64,000 nucleotides of DNA from an uncultured Flavobacteriaceae bacterium (GCA_947495135.1 CANLXN010000001.1:124001-188000); one strand, 5' to 3'; numbered from the stretch's first letter, positions 37,147 through 45,252 are shown. Program-made: numbers and translations. The notes: a model not told the origin generated them from the sequence alone.

Positions 37147-37998
37147 TTAGTTTTCAGCATCCAAGGTTAGCTTCATTTCCAGTTGCTCAATGGTTTTTTG
37201 AAGTCCTATTTTAAGAAGAAACTCATGCATAGAATTGGAGCTTTTATCGACGTTAATTATTGAGCAGTTACAGTCGTATTCGTTTATTAAATGTTGCAAC
37301 AAGGTGGAAGCGACTTTTTGTTGTCTATCGTTTTTGTCTACTGCTATTTGGTGCAGGCGTTTACTTTTCGGATTATAGATGATGTAGCCTATTAGCTTCT
37401 TTTTAATGTAGGCACCTATTGAAATGGTTTCTTCTTTCAGTTTATCTAAAACATTATTAGAATTTTGCCAAGTAGGGGAGACGTCCCAAAAAGATTGCAT
37501 AACGCCCCAATTGTAATCCTGTAATTCACGAATTTCTATTTCGTTGTTGGTACTTAAGCTATTTATTTTACCATTGTAGCAGCACAGATGTCGTTCGATT
37601 TTGTATCCAGATTTTTCATAAGATTTAATAGCTGGAGTATTGTTGCTAATAACTTCTAAAAGTAATTGGTCGATTTCCGCTTCTTTCAAAATAGGTAAAA
37701 TGAAACGGTGCATCTGTTTGGTCAAGCGCGAACCTCTTTTGCTTGGTATGACCCCGGTTCCTCCGTTATAAATAATCTTTTTACCGTTAATGCTATCGAA
37801 GCCATGTAAAATAAAAGCAATTAGTTTTTCATCCTCAAATACTCCAACTGAAAAGTCGAGACGCACTTTATCGGCTAGCATTTTGGATGCTAGTTGTTCC
37901 TGCGTTAACTGAAACGGAATAAAATAATCTGAAAAGGCTTCATTAAATACATTTAAAATGTCGTTGGTCTTGATTCCTTTAAGTGTTTTAATTTCCAT
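37147..37998 (-). CDS. Tandem-GNAT N-acetyltransferase
   Basis: A 283-residue protein with two GNAT-like halves: residues ~1-130 (NGGTGVIPSKRGSRLTKQMHRFILPILKEAEIDQLLLEVISNNTPAIKSYEKSGYKI) and ~145-283 (LHQIAVDKNDRQQKVASTLLQHLINEY). The first half has the acetyl-CoA loop G-x2-P-x-x-R-G-S-x-L-x3; the second has RQQKVAST. Mutual duplication of the fold is common in this family. Substrate unknown. Confidence 0.8.
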   Translation of the reverse strand: MEIKTLKGIKTNDILNVFNEAFSDYFIPFQLTQEQLASKMLADKVRLDFSVGVFEDEKLIAFILHGFDSINGKKIIYNGGTGVIPSKRGSRLTKQMHRFILPILKEAEIDQLLLEVISNNTPAIKSYEKSGYKIERHLCCYNGKINSLSTNNEIEIRELQDYNWGVMQSFWDVSPTWQNSNNVLDKLKEETISIGAYIKKKLIGYIIYNPKSKRLHQIAVDKNDRQQKVASTLLQHLINEYDCNCSIINVDKSSNSMHEFLLKIGLQKTIEQLEMKLTLDAEN

Positions 37999-38029
37999 TT
38001 TAACTATTCTGTTTAAGAATGACTTGCCA

Positions 38030-38361
38030 TTATTTGGGTGCTTTTAGGTGTTTAATGTAATTATTCAACAAGCCTTTTATTTGCTCTGCTGCCACAGGGT
38101 TTGCTGAATGTACTTTAAATTGCGTAAATCCAGTTCAGATTCATAAACAAGCCATTTGGCGGCCGCCAAACCATCGGGAGCAATTTTTCCATCTTCACCG
38201 AGTCCAAGATCGTTATCGAAACTAATAAAATCTGGAAGACCATTTTCTTTAATGTAATGCAAAAACTCTTTGTAAGTTCTCACGATATCAAACTCAGATT
38301 CCATTGATTTATCATAGACCATTTCAATGGTTCTGACATCGTCTAAAAACAGTTTCTTCAT
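38030..38361 (-). pseudogene. Cyclic-phosphate processing receiver (cREC_REC) gene with a C-terminal frameshift
   Basis: The first ~78 residues (MKKLFLDDVRTIEM, FDIVRTYKEFLHYI, ISFDNDLGLGEDGKIAPDGLAAAKWLVYE) are a receiver-like cREC_REC domain. In the open frame it then drifts into RNLKYIQQTLWQQSK and stops at 38077. In the -1 frame the same DNA reads GFTQFKVHSANPVAAEQ..IKGLLNNYIKHLKAPK to a stop at 38030, which is the expected family C-terminus (VHSANPVG..NI..LL). A single-base indel near 38135 explains this. Either a real decay, an assembly error or a programmed frameshift; I favour the first two. Confidence 0.75.
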
Positions 38362-38400
38362 TTGTTGTAGGGATCTTATTTAAAAATAAAAATGTTTAGT

Positions 38401-39129
38401 TTACAAGAGTGTAGAAGCCGCTTTGATCTTCTTCAAGCCTATCCATTCATGTTCAATATCTTTCATTAATAAGGCGTTGTCAAACTTTACAGAGCCTTTT
38501 GGGAAGATACGTTCATCTTCAAAAAAGCTCGATTGCACATGTTCAACTTCTAAAAGCGATACTATCCAGTTATACGCTTTCAATTCGAGACCATCAAAAT
38601 CGGTTTTATCGGGAGAATATCCCACAGCGCCATCTTCAAAAAAATCTGAAACACACTGCAGATCGTCAAAGACACTTTCTGTATTCCAATGGGTCGTTTC
38701 TTTTGCGGTAATGGACAAGGAAGTATGGTCATCACTTATAAAACCCACCTTATAAGCACCGTCTTTTTCATCTACGGTAAATTCTGCTAAATGATGAACT
38801 CCGGGAAAAATGGTTCCGCCTGCAAGTGCATTTAATTTAGAGGAGGTGTCGCGTCTAGGAATATAAACACCTTCTTTTAGTTCCCCATTTTCGGTCCATT
38901 GCACCGCAATTCGGTGTGCGCCGTTTTCAGATGAAATTCCAATATGCTTTGGTAAACCTTTAGGTCTAATTTCTTTTAGTCGAATGAGACAAATACCTGC
39001 AATACCTTTTCCATTTACGAGTTTCGGACTAAACGGCTTGGGGAGATAATTTTCTAAGACTCCTTTATCAATTTGGTAATTGATTAGAATCCGTCGTTCA
39101 ATTATTCCCTTTATTCTCGGTATTTTCAT
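38401..39129 (-). CDS. DUF2071 (acetoacetate decarboxylase-like) protein
   Basis: About 242 residues from Met 39129 (MKIPRIKGIIERRILINYQIDKGVLENYLPKPFSP); an upstream in-frame start at 39198 adds a cysteine-rich stretch that is probably leader. The pattern IDKGVLENYLPKPFSPKLVNGKG and GICLIRLKEIRPKGLPKHIGISSENGAHRIAV is typical of DUF2071, which has the acetoacetate decarboxylase fold. No catalytic role is established. Stand-alone. Confidence 0.75.
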   Translation of the reverse strand: MKIPRIKGIIERRILINYQIDKGVLENYLPKPFSPKLVNGKGIAGICLIRLKEIRPKGLPKHIGISSENGAHRIAVQWTENGELKEGVYIPRRDTSSKLNALAGGTIFPGVHHLAEFTVDEKDGAYKVGFISDDHTSLSITAKETTHWNTESVFDDLQCVSDFFEDGAVGYSPDKTDFDGLELKAYNWIVSLLEVEHVQSSFFEDERIFPKGSVKFDNALLMKDIEHEWIGLKKIKAASTLL

Positions 39130-39268
39130 AGTTGTTTCAATTGCAACGGACTGCGAAGATGTGATGTTTTGAGTATCGAATGTACCACATAAAAGCAAGT
39201 AGTGAAAATCCCTTAGGGTTTTTAAAGAGGGTTTGCAGTAAGAACCATAGGTTTGGTTGCGATGTTTT

Positions 39269-39739
39269 TTAGTTATTTATTAGATCAATCTTTTCATTCA
39301 CCTTATCCATGAAGCTGTGTAAATATTCAGGTACATTTTCTTTACCTTGATCTATTCTCCAACTTTGTACAATTCCGCTTTTCGAATACTGAATAAAGAG
39401 TCCGCCTCCATCTGCGCAGTCTGGACAGCCAAAGACGTCCATATCTTCTAAAAGAAGGTCATTTGGGAAAAAGGTGATCAAGTCTGCCACTTGTTGAAAA
39501 ATGGCATTGTCTAATTCGGTAAAATCTAAATTTTGGCCAGCATAATTGTCGTTGGTATCCTCAAAAAGTTGGGTGTCGGTCAGTTTAAACGTTTCCACAC
39601 ATTCTTCTCCTTCGCATTCACCATAAAAATGGCCAAAAATTAAAAAATCCTGTTCATTCAATGTAATATCACCATCATCATCGTTAGAGCAGGAGGTGGC
39701 AATTACGGCTAACATTAATATTAAAACTACTTTTTTCAT
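39269..39739 (-). CDS. Small acidic lipoprotein
   Basis: A 156-residue lipoprotein (MKKVVLILMLAVIATSCSNDDDGD, Cys17, with the +2 Ser and Asp run common in Bacteroidota). Two cysteine pairs (GECEGEECVETF and FGCPDCADGG) may form disulfides. No domain recognised. Stand-alone gene. Confidence 0.65.
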   Translation of the reverse strand: MKKVVLILMLAVIATSCSNDDDGDITLNEQDFLIFGHFYGECEGEECVETFKLTDTQLFEDTNDNYAGQNLDFTELDNAIFQQVADLITFFPNDLLLEDMDVFGCPDCADGGGLFIQYSKSGIVQSWRIDQGKENVPEYLHSFMDKVNEKIDLINN

Positions 39740-39847
39740 AATTCGTTCTTTTATGCTGTAGATGTTGAATTTACAAAATGTTGCGTCTATTTGTTGACAA
39801 AAAGCAAGTTGAACTAAGAGTGCTTTGCTATTTATTAAAGATAGAAA

Positions 39848-40348
39848 TTAATTGGGAGAAGGGGTTTGGTTTGGTGGTGCTACATTAATGGTTTTAGCCC
39901 TAATTAATAAAACAATTCCGAAAACAGGATATTTTAAAAGTTTAAATGCCGCTTTTATTGCATACAGAAGGTATTCATCGGTTCCAAAGCGAAGGTATTC
40001 TATATAAGATTCTTGATATTCGGTGAGTATATAAACCGACTTGATTAATTCGATTAAAGATTGGACAATTAGAAGCCCCGCAAAGATGAGCATGGAAGCT
40101 ATAAATAATCTCCGAATATTCAGCGTTTCTTTATTTTCAATATATTTTAATACCCAAAATAGTAGCACAAGAAAAGCTGTAAATGAAAGCACTACAGGTA
40201 ACCAAAAAGAGAGGTGAGAAACGACTCCGTTAATGATAAATATATTTTCTGATATCGCTGCGAGTACATCAGAAAACGTAATAATGGACAAACAGGTAAA
40301 TGCACCTAATCCAAGTTGATTAAAAATAGTAGCGTTGTTGGTTTTCAA
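39848..40348 (-). CDS. DUF2975 four-helix membrane protein
   Basis: A 166-residue protein with four transmembrane helices (LGLGAFTCLSIITFSDVLAAI, LPVVLSFTAFLVLLFWVLKYI, IASMLIFAGLLIVQSLIELI, AAFKLLKYPVFGIVLLIRA). The last pattern is typical of DUF2975. In many genomes this protein is followed by a small XRE-type HTH gene; none is seen here within 200 bases on either side, which is a mild oddity. Function unknown. Confidence 0.65.
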   Translation of the reverse strand: MKTNNATIFNQLGLGAFTCLSIITFSDVLAAISENIFIINGVVSHLSFWLPVVLSFTAFLVLLFWVLKYIENKETLNIRRLFIASMLIFAGLLIVQSLIELIKSVYILTEYQESYIEYLRFGTDEYLLYAIKAAFKLLKYPVFGIVLLIRAKTINVAPPNQTPSPN

Positions 40349-40452
40349 TGATTTTTATTTGGAATGAATTACTAAATTACTAAGTATGACGACCACAAAT
40401 ACGCCAAATAAAATAGCTCAATTAATAGTTTGAACCACAAATATAGCGAATC

Positions 40453-40494
40453 AAAAAACTACTATGCTAGTGCCGCAGCAGTTGCATAGTAGTT
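40453..40494 (-). terminator. Rho-independent terminator of the gene at 40527
   Basis: AACTACTATGC (40457-40467) and GCATAGTAGTT (40484-40494) form an 11-bp perfect stem; on the minus strand the second arm runs into TTTTTT. Confidence 0.75.
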
Positions 40495-40526
40495 CTATGA
40501 TTATTGTATGGTAATTCTTCTACCGC

Positions 40527-40988
40527 TTAGTCGCAGTCGTTGTACCAGTTATTTCCCCAGGTTCCGGCTGCGGTTCCCATCGAGGTTCCGAAAATAGTTG
40601 TTACCTCTCCGGTGCAGGTGTCCAGAAGATAGAGACCAGCTGGAAGCCCCGGTGAGGATTCCAGAACAATCCATCCAATTATTTTTCCTTGAGGAGGCAA
40701 CGGTTCGCCCACAGGATCGACAACAGATAGTGCTTGTTTGTGGATATCTACCTGCAAAGTAAACTCTGCTGGATCCAAATCGATGATCCCCAACTCATCA
40801 ATTTGATCTCTTAATAACTGACTTTCAAGGTACTCTATGCCCCATTCATTTCTTTGGGTAGCGTTGTCTGGATTGTCATCGCTTGATCTTGCCGTTGTTG
40901 ACGCTACAGATTCCACAGATGTTGTTTCGCGTTCGCAAGAAGTAAACACTAAACTTGCGACCAATAATAATACTAAATAGTTTTTCAT
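40527..40988 (-). CDS. Small lipoprotein, unknown
   Basis: A 153-residue lipoprotein (MKNYLVLLLVASLVFTSC, Cys18). The mature part is polar with a C-terminal region rich in Gly, Pro and Trp (GKIIGWIVLESSPGLPAGLYLLDTCTGEVTTIFGTSMGTAAGTWGNNWYNDCD) and three cysteines. No domain recognised. It has its own terminator. Confidence 0.6.
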   Translation of the reverse strand: MKNYLVLLLVASLVFTSCERETTSVESVASTTARSSDDNPDNATQRNEWGIEYLESQLLRDQIDELGIIDLDPAEFTLQVDIHKQALSVVDPVGEPLPPQGKIIGWIVLESSPGLPAGLYLLDTCTGEVTTIFGTSMGTAAGTWGNNWYNDCD

Positions 40989-41283
40989 AATTAAATTTTA
41001 ATGATTAATAATGAAGCAAAATTAGCTCTGGAGTTAGTGCAAGAAAACGATGGATGCAGGATCGGGTATTGTGAATGGATAAAGGGTAAAAGCAAGGAGA
41101 TTTATGGTGGGGGATGTGAAACGTGGAAATTGGAACAGGAAGAGCAACCGAGAGAAGTTGTGACTACAGTGAAGTGTTTTTCTTGTTTTTCGGTTGAGAA
41201 GGAATTAGCTAAATAGTAATTACTCAATTTTAAGAATCGCTGTAGTCGTTAATTATATAGTCAGTTATGCGAAACTTTATTTC

Positions 41284-41694
41284 TCACATGCTGCTTTCAA
41301 TATATTTATAGTCTTCGCTCAAAAATTTGTCTAATAAGATATGAGCATCTTTTATAGAAAACCATTTATCTGTTAAATGAAATTTTAGTTTTTCACCTAA
41401 AAGTCCGAAGAGCATTTTTCGCATTACTTTCCTTTTATACCAAAGATAAAATTCGAAGTTCTCAGGATTTTCTCCCCCCGCTGAAAAAGTTAAGCTAAAA
41501 TTATTCTTTTGGTTTATAAATTCTAGTGAAGGGCTATAAAACGTCTCTTCTTTAGGGAGGGCCTTTAATCGTTTTAGATTTTCTTTCCACGGATAATTTA
41601 AAACCATTTCTTTTACCTGAGATGCTGATAATAGATCTTCAGGGTATTCTATATTCGGCTGGTCAATATGGCAAATAGTGTGTTTATAGAGCAT
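41284..41694 (-). CDS. Hypothetical protein
   Basis: A 136-residue soluble protein, basic and Lys/Phe-rich, with no recognised domain (PEDLLSASQVKEMVLNYPWKENLKRLKALPKEETFYSP; NFEFYLWYKRKVMRKMLFGLLGEKLKFHLTDKW). No signal peptide. It lies near the left edge of the cassette array but no attC-like palindrome separates it from the genes to its left. Confidence 0.5.
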   Translation of the reverse strand: MLYKHTICHIDQPNIEYPEDLLSASQVKEMVLNYPWKENLKRLKALPKEETFYSPSLEFINQKNNFSLTFSAGGENPENFEFYLWYKRKVMRKMLFGLLGEKLKFHLTDKWFSIKDAHILLDKFLSEDYKYIESSM

Positions 41695-41859
41695 AGATAT
41701 ATTTATAGATGGAGAAGTTACAACTAGCGGTTAAATATAACCGTCGTTAACCGGTATACTTTAATTATCTGGTTTAGCATAGACTTTATTAATTCTAAGC
41801 GAATTTAAATATCGTGGTATCTGCCGTAATTGTGGTTTACAAAGTTGATTACAATTTTA

Positions 41860-42066
41860 TTAACTATTTATCATACTAATTATGTGCATTAAAAGTGCAG
41901 CCCAGAAGAAACTTTGGTATCCTTTTATAATTGTTCCCTCATTTTTTGACAACCATTTATTTCTACTATTCATTTTAACTATCAATTTTATAAGATTCGC
42001 AATAGCATATTTATTCCATAAATAAATAACTGCTCCGTAAATCACTGTAGACAATACCTTTTTCAA
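41860..42066 (-). CDS. Small membrane protein, unknown
   Basis: A 68-residue protein with two hydrophobic helices (VLSTVIYGAVIYLWNKYAIANLI and SFFWAALLMHIISMINS) and a basic loop. It is the last gene before the first attC-like element and may itself be a cassette, but its outer boundary is not visible. Confidence 0.45.
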   Translation of the reverse strand: MKKVLSTVIYGAVIYLWNKYAIANLIKLIVKMNSRNKWLSKNEGTIIKGYQSFFWAALLMHIISMINS

Positions 42067-42120
42067 AAGGGGTCATTTTTCATTTTTTACAGCGGTCCTA
42101 TTTACTTTTAGTCGCATGTT

Positions 42121-42231
42121 TCAACAACTAATTTAGGAAATAGAAACCGAATGGAATCCCGATAGCTATTGGGACACGAAGATTTTTGTAAGTATTTGAT
42201 TACTAGCAATTAATTATACGTTGTTGTAGCC
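42121..42231. repeat. attC-like element 0 (degenerate, left end of array)
   Basis: AACAACTAATT (42123-42133) pairs with AATTA-(TAC)-GTTGTT near 42210-42225. The boundary to the next cassette is GTTGTAGCC (42223-42231). The loop contains the palindrome TCCCGATAGCTATTGGGA. Arms are short, so this is the least certain full-length member. Confidence 0.45.
42157..42174. repeat. Palindrome TCCCGATAGCTATTGGGA (one-base variant)
   Basis: An 18-bp near-perfect palindrome inside attC-like element 0; the exact form recurs at 44178-44195. I recall the same word scattered in many Flavobacteriia genomes. Confidence 0.6.
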
Positions 42232-42384
42232 AGTTTATTTATCCTTTTTCTTTAGTTGCAAAGCTTTGTCCTTGTATATGGCTTTATTTTACTTCTAAAA
42301 GAGTACACATCTTATAAAAAGTGCTATTAGTTGTAACCTTTTTGTTATTTGATGCTTCTAACAAGTAATTAGAGATTAATAAAA

Positions 42385-43251
42385 ATGAAAAAAAGAACAA
42401 TTTATACTATCCTGATGGCGAGTATAGCATCATTAATATCGGCATTTGCAACATTCATTATTCTAGATACGTCGGAAACGCCATCAACGTACGACACGTA
42501 TGAAATAGAATCAATAGTACTTCAAGAAACTAGAGAATTAATTGTAAAAAAACCTAGAAATTATACAAAGGATAAGCAATATGCTGTAGTGTATGTCCTT
42601 GGCGGTAATTCTCTAACTTATACTGTTGCAAATGACACTGATTTGCTTTCTCGTGTTGGCAATATTCCTGAGGTAATAGTTGTTGGAATACCAAGTATTG
42701 ATCAAAAAACAAGGCAGCGAGATTTAACACCACCTTTCTTAAAGCAAGATTTAGACGAAACCAACTCTCCACTAGGTAAAGGAGATAACTTTCTAAAGTA
42801 TATTGAAAATGAAGTTATACCATTGATTGATAAGAACTATAAAACAATTAACAATAGAGCAATTGTAGGTCATTCTCGCGAAGGTTTATTAGTATTTTAT
42901 TCGCTTATAGCAACACCTAATCTTTTTGACACTAGAATTGCACTGAGCCCTGCTCTTTGGAGAGAAGACAATGCTTTTGTAAAACGATTTGATGATTACC
43001 TAACGGGGAATCCAAAAATAAAATCTAATATATTTATGAGTATGGGAGGAAATGAAGTTGATAAAATGAAAAATGCATTTGATTTAACAACAGATGTATT
43101 AACAAAAAAGGCTCCTTCAAACCTAATTTGGAAGTCATTCTATATGCCTAATGCAACACACCAAACTAATCATTATTTAACGGCTTGTATAGGTGTTAAT
43201 TATTTTTTAAACAAAAAAGAGATGCAATCAAATTTTAATATAAATGATTAA
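42385..43251 (+). CDS. Alpha/beta-hydrolase-fold esterase (Fes/IroE-like), cassette-borne, inverted orientation
   Basis: A 288-residue protein with a hydrophobic N-terminus (TIYTILMASIASLISAFATFIIL), so membrane-anchored or exported. The domain is of the putative esterase/Fes type: YAVVYVLGGNSLTY, the nucleophile elbow VGHSREGLLVFYSL (Ser in GHSREG) and a C-terminal NATHQTNHY with a candidate His. The substrate is unknown; relatives hydrolyse siderophores or small esters. It lies inside a cassette bounded by GTTGTAGCC and GGCTACAAC, but is on the opposite strand to the other cargo, an orientation known but less common in cassettes. Confidence 0.75.
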   Translation: MKKRTIYTILMASIASLISAFATFIILDTSETPSTYDTYEIESIVLQETRELIVKKPRNYTKDKQYAVVYVLGGNSLTYTVANDTDLLSRVGNIPEVIVVGIPSIDQKTRQRDLTPPFLKQDLDETNSPLGKGDNFLKYIENEVIPLIDKNYKTINNRAIVGHSREGLLVFYSLIATPNLFDTRIALSPALWREDNAFVKRFDDYLTGNPKIKSNIFMSMGGNEVDKMKNAFDLTTDVLTKKAPSNLIWKSFYMPNATHQTNHYLTACIGVNYFLNKKEMQSNFNIND

Positions 43252-43386
43252 TTTAATTGAAGTTAATTTGTCCCATTCCTCTTTTGGTAATTAGTCTCAG
43301 TCTTTTTTTTGACTTCTTAAAGATTATTGAACGAAGGAGGGTCTAATACTTTAATTTATTCATTGGTCTTATCCATTTCTTAAATT

Positions 43387-43523
43387 GGCTACAACGTTTC
43401 GGCTATGCTTTCGTTGCGGAATCGTCCGCGAGGACTATTCCGAGAAAACCTAGCCTTCATTGCAAGATAAGAATTCCCGTTTAGGAAATTCCGCCGCAAT
43501 GAATTAAGGCCATTGTTAGCTGC
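43387..43523. repeat. attC-like element 1
   Basis: It begins GGCTACAAC (43387) and ends GTTAGCT (43515-43521). Outer arm TTGCGGAAT (43413-43421) pairs with ATTCCGC.CGCAA near 43488-43499. Internally there is CGGAAT..ATTCCG and GAATTCCCGTTTAGGAAATTC. Element 2 shares the segments GAATTYCCGWTTAGGAAATTC and CGCGAGKACTWTTCCG, showing common ancestry. Confidence 0.7.
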
Positions 43524-43529
43524 TGTTTT

Positions 43530-43901
43530 TTATGGTTTTTCGTATTCAATTATTGATGATATTCTTTCTGGTATTTTTTCAGGTGCTCTTAATTCCATTT
43601 CACCGTCTTGAGTAATAAGTGGCTTTTCAAAGTCAATAAAGTGAAAGAAAAAAGCAAGTCTTGTGAAGTCTGAAGTATCCTTAGGTGAGTCCAACCAATC
43701 CCCCGTAACTTCTGTCCCTTCCTCATTTAAAAATTTCTCATCCCAAGGTGTTTGCCAATCTATTCGATCAATTCCATCTTCGACTTGAGTGAATTGCCCG
43801 ATATCAACTTGCTCGTGATTCAGTTTAATTCCCAATTCAATAAGGTGAACATTCTGCTGTCCGCTTACTTCATAAATTCCGATTAATTCTATTTTTTTCA
43901 C
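43530..43901 (-). CDS. Cassette gene, hypothetical
   Basis: A 123-residue acidic, soluble protein (MKKIELIGIYEVSGQQNVHLIELGIKL, TRLAFFFHFIDFEKPLITQDGEMELRAPEKIPERISSIIEYEKP). I do not recognise the family. The stop codon lies about seven bases from the attC boundary GTTAGC and the start about 15 from the other boundary GCTAAC, so the gene fills its cassette tightly. Confidence 0.6.
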   Translation of the reverse strand: MKKIELIGIYEVSGQQNVHLIELGIKLNHEQVDIGQFTQVEDGIDRIDWQTPWDEKFLNEEGTEVTGDWLDSPKDTSDFTRLAFFFHFIDFEKPLITQDGEMELRAPEKIPERISSIIEYEKP

Positions 43902-43914
43902 AGTATCAAATGTT

Positions 43915-44049
43915 TGCTAACGGTTTTGTGTAAGCGTCAGTAACGGGAAAGTGCGCGAGTACTTTCCGCTGACGCACCTAATTTATCAAAACGAGTTGAA
44001 TTTCCGATTAGGAAATTCAGCCGTTATTGCGCTTACACGTCTTAAGTTT
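43915..44049. repeat. attC-like element 2
   Basis: It begins TGCTAAC (43915-43921) and the arms GTGTAAGCG (43928-43936) and CGCTTACAC (44030-44038) pair, with ATTTCCGATTAGGAAAT-type and AAAGTGCGCGAGTACTTT inner palindromes. The outer end reads CTTAAG where a GTT core is expected, so the right boundary is altered, possibly by the neighbouring insertion-sequence remnant. Confidence 0.7.
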
Positions 44050-44177
44050 GATTCTCTATAAATTTAGATATAAACTAGAAAGAATAAAGGAGAGAATTAA
44101 GGTTAATATATGCGGTGAAGCTTAAGACTTCGACAACATTGATAATCCTCTCTCTTTTACTACTTAAATCACGTTCA

Positions 44178-44195
44178 TCCCGATAGCTATCGGGA
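44178..44195. repeat. Perfect palindrome TCCCGATAGCTATCGGGA
   Basis: 18 bp, exactly self-complementary, second copy of the word at 42157 with one base changed there. Lies beside the IS110 stub. Confidence 0.7.
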
Positions 44196-44266
44196 CTGTG
44201 AGACTTTGGATCTCGTTTTCGAGTTTTTGTGATGCCAGTAGCTAGTTCTTGCATAAATTATTTTGT

Positions 44267-44323
44267 ATGATTAAATATAAAGAAACTTATGGAGTTGACA
44301 TTAGCAAAGAAGTCTTTGATGTA
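44267..44323 (+). mobile_element. Fragment of an IS110-family transposase start
   Basis: The 19 codons MIKYKETYGVDISKEVFDV match the IS110/IS1111 N-terminus that carries the first catalytic Asp of the DEDD domain (YGVDISK). The frame then leaves the similarity at 44324, and the 3' end of the minus-strand gene begins at 44335. Only the first exon-like 57 bases and possibly some upstream leader survive. IS1111-type elements are known to insert into attC sites, which fits this place. Confidence 0.6.
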
Positions 44324-44334
44324 CGTTCATTTTT

Positions 44335-44583
44335 TCAATCAGACATATCAATATCTTTTGGAAAATTTCTCCAGTTACGGAAATCAATTTCGGAACATTT
44401 GTCAGATTCTAATTTGCTAGAATTTTTTGCATTCCAAGCAGTGTTAATATGATGATACAAATGGGTCATATCGACAATATAATCTCCAAACTCATATTCA
44501 GAACCCGATTCTAATTCTTTGATAGTATTAGTGAGTTGATTAAGGCCTTCCTTTAAATTATATAAGATGTATTCTTTATTCAT
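44335..44583 (-). CDS. Cassette gene, small hypothetical protein
   Basis: An 82-residue, acidic, helical protein with a His-rich centre (MNKEYILYNLKEGLNQLTNTIKELESGSEYEFGDYIVDMTHLYHHINTAWNAKNSSK). Its stop codon meets the IS110 remnant; the attC side of this cassette is missing. The next gene starts 50 bases upstream. Unknown function. Confidence 0.55.
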   Translation of the reverse strand: MNKEYILYNLKEGLNQLTNTIKELESGSEYEFGDYIVDMTHLYHHINTAWNAKNSSKLESDKCSEIDFRNWRNFPKDIDMSD

Positions 44584-44633
44584 CTTTTTTGTGGTTTTCT
44601 AATGAAGTAAACACATTGTTGTGCGCTTGTTTT

Positions 44634-45047
44634 TTATTTTTCTACAATTAATTCAATTTGCTCGCAATTCAGTCGAAACATTTTTCCGTTTTCAAAAAGA
44701 TATATTATATCATCATTTTCATTTGGTTTATTATGTTCCATAAATCCGTCATTTATTTCACGCATTGATTTAGGGAAAAATGAAATTCCGCTCAATGTAT
44801 TTTCATCTTCAGGGAATTCAGAATTGTCTCCATTCGTTGAATTTTTAAACATTACGTTTTTATGCAAAAAAGTCAGTTTTTCAAATTCGTTTTCGTGAAC
44901 CCAGTCTCCAGTGGACTTTATAAATTCAATTCGGACATTATTGTCAAATTCCGATATTGCTTTGAATTCAAAATTATTATGCAAATCAATATGAATTCCA
45001 TTTAATTGAACCGCATAATTTTCTTCAATTTCAAAGTTTGTTTTCAT
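44634..45047 (-). CDS. Cassette gene, hypothetical
   Basis: A 137-residue soluble, acidic protein starting at Met 45047 (MKTNFEIEENYAVQLNGIHIDLHNNFEFKAI). A longer open frame to 45116 would run into attC-like element 3 and is not expected to be translated. The product has WVHENEFEKLTFLHKNVMFKN and a C-terminal FENGKMFRLNCEQIELIVEK. Not recognised. Confidence 0.6.
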   Translation of the reverse strand: MKTNFEIEENYAVQLNGIHIDLHNNFEFKAISEFDNNVRIEFIKSTGDWVHENEFEKLTFLHKNVMFKNSTNGDNSEFPEDENTLSGISFFPKSMREINDGFMEHNKPNENDDIIYLFENGKMFRLNCEQIELIVEK

Positions 45048-45049
45048 AC

Positions 45050-45252
45050 TTTTCCGCAAATGACGTACAATGTTGTAGCTATGGTTAGGACGGTGAAGAA
45101 ATTCAGCGAATTTCAAGCTAGCACAAATAAAAGCTTTGAGCTGTTTTTTAGTTTGTTAGTATAAAAATAGGGAAAAAGCTTTTGCGATAATACTAATCAG
45201 CCAACATTTCGACTAGCAACCGCTCCCGTATTAATTATTGCCACTGTTAGCT
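45050..45252. repeat. attC-like element 3 (irregular, possibly composite)
   Basis: The right end has GTTAGCT at 45246-45252 adjacent to a CCACT arm. The left end holds GTTGTAGCTATGG and the palindrome GAAATTCAGCGAATTTC (45099-45115). AAC..GTT pairing of the outer arms is poor. It may be two truncated elements, or a mini-cassette without a gene between 45202 and 45076. Confidence 0.35.

Larger units (their letters stand above)
44050..44334. other. 285-bp non-coding cassette remnant
   Basis: Between attC-like element 2 and the next gene. It contains the 18-bp palindrome at 44178-44195 and an IS110-type transposase stub from 44267. GTCTTAAGC at about 44122-44130 (minus strand) mirrors CTTAAG at 44041-44046, which may mark a small non-coding cassette. 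Confidence 0.35.

Noticed and set aside
41001-41216. Plus-strand 71-codon frame beginning MINNEAKLALELVQENDG
   Set aside because: It overlaps the divergent promoter region of the 40527-40988 gene, is Cys/Trp-rich without a recognisable pattern, and ends in a poor context. More likely chance; not called.
44249-44452. A 67-codon plus-strand gene
   Set aside because: Only its first part (from 44267) is a transposase start; the remainder is antisense to a cassette gene. Recorded as an IS110 fragment.
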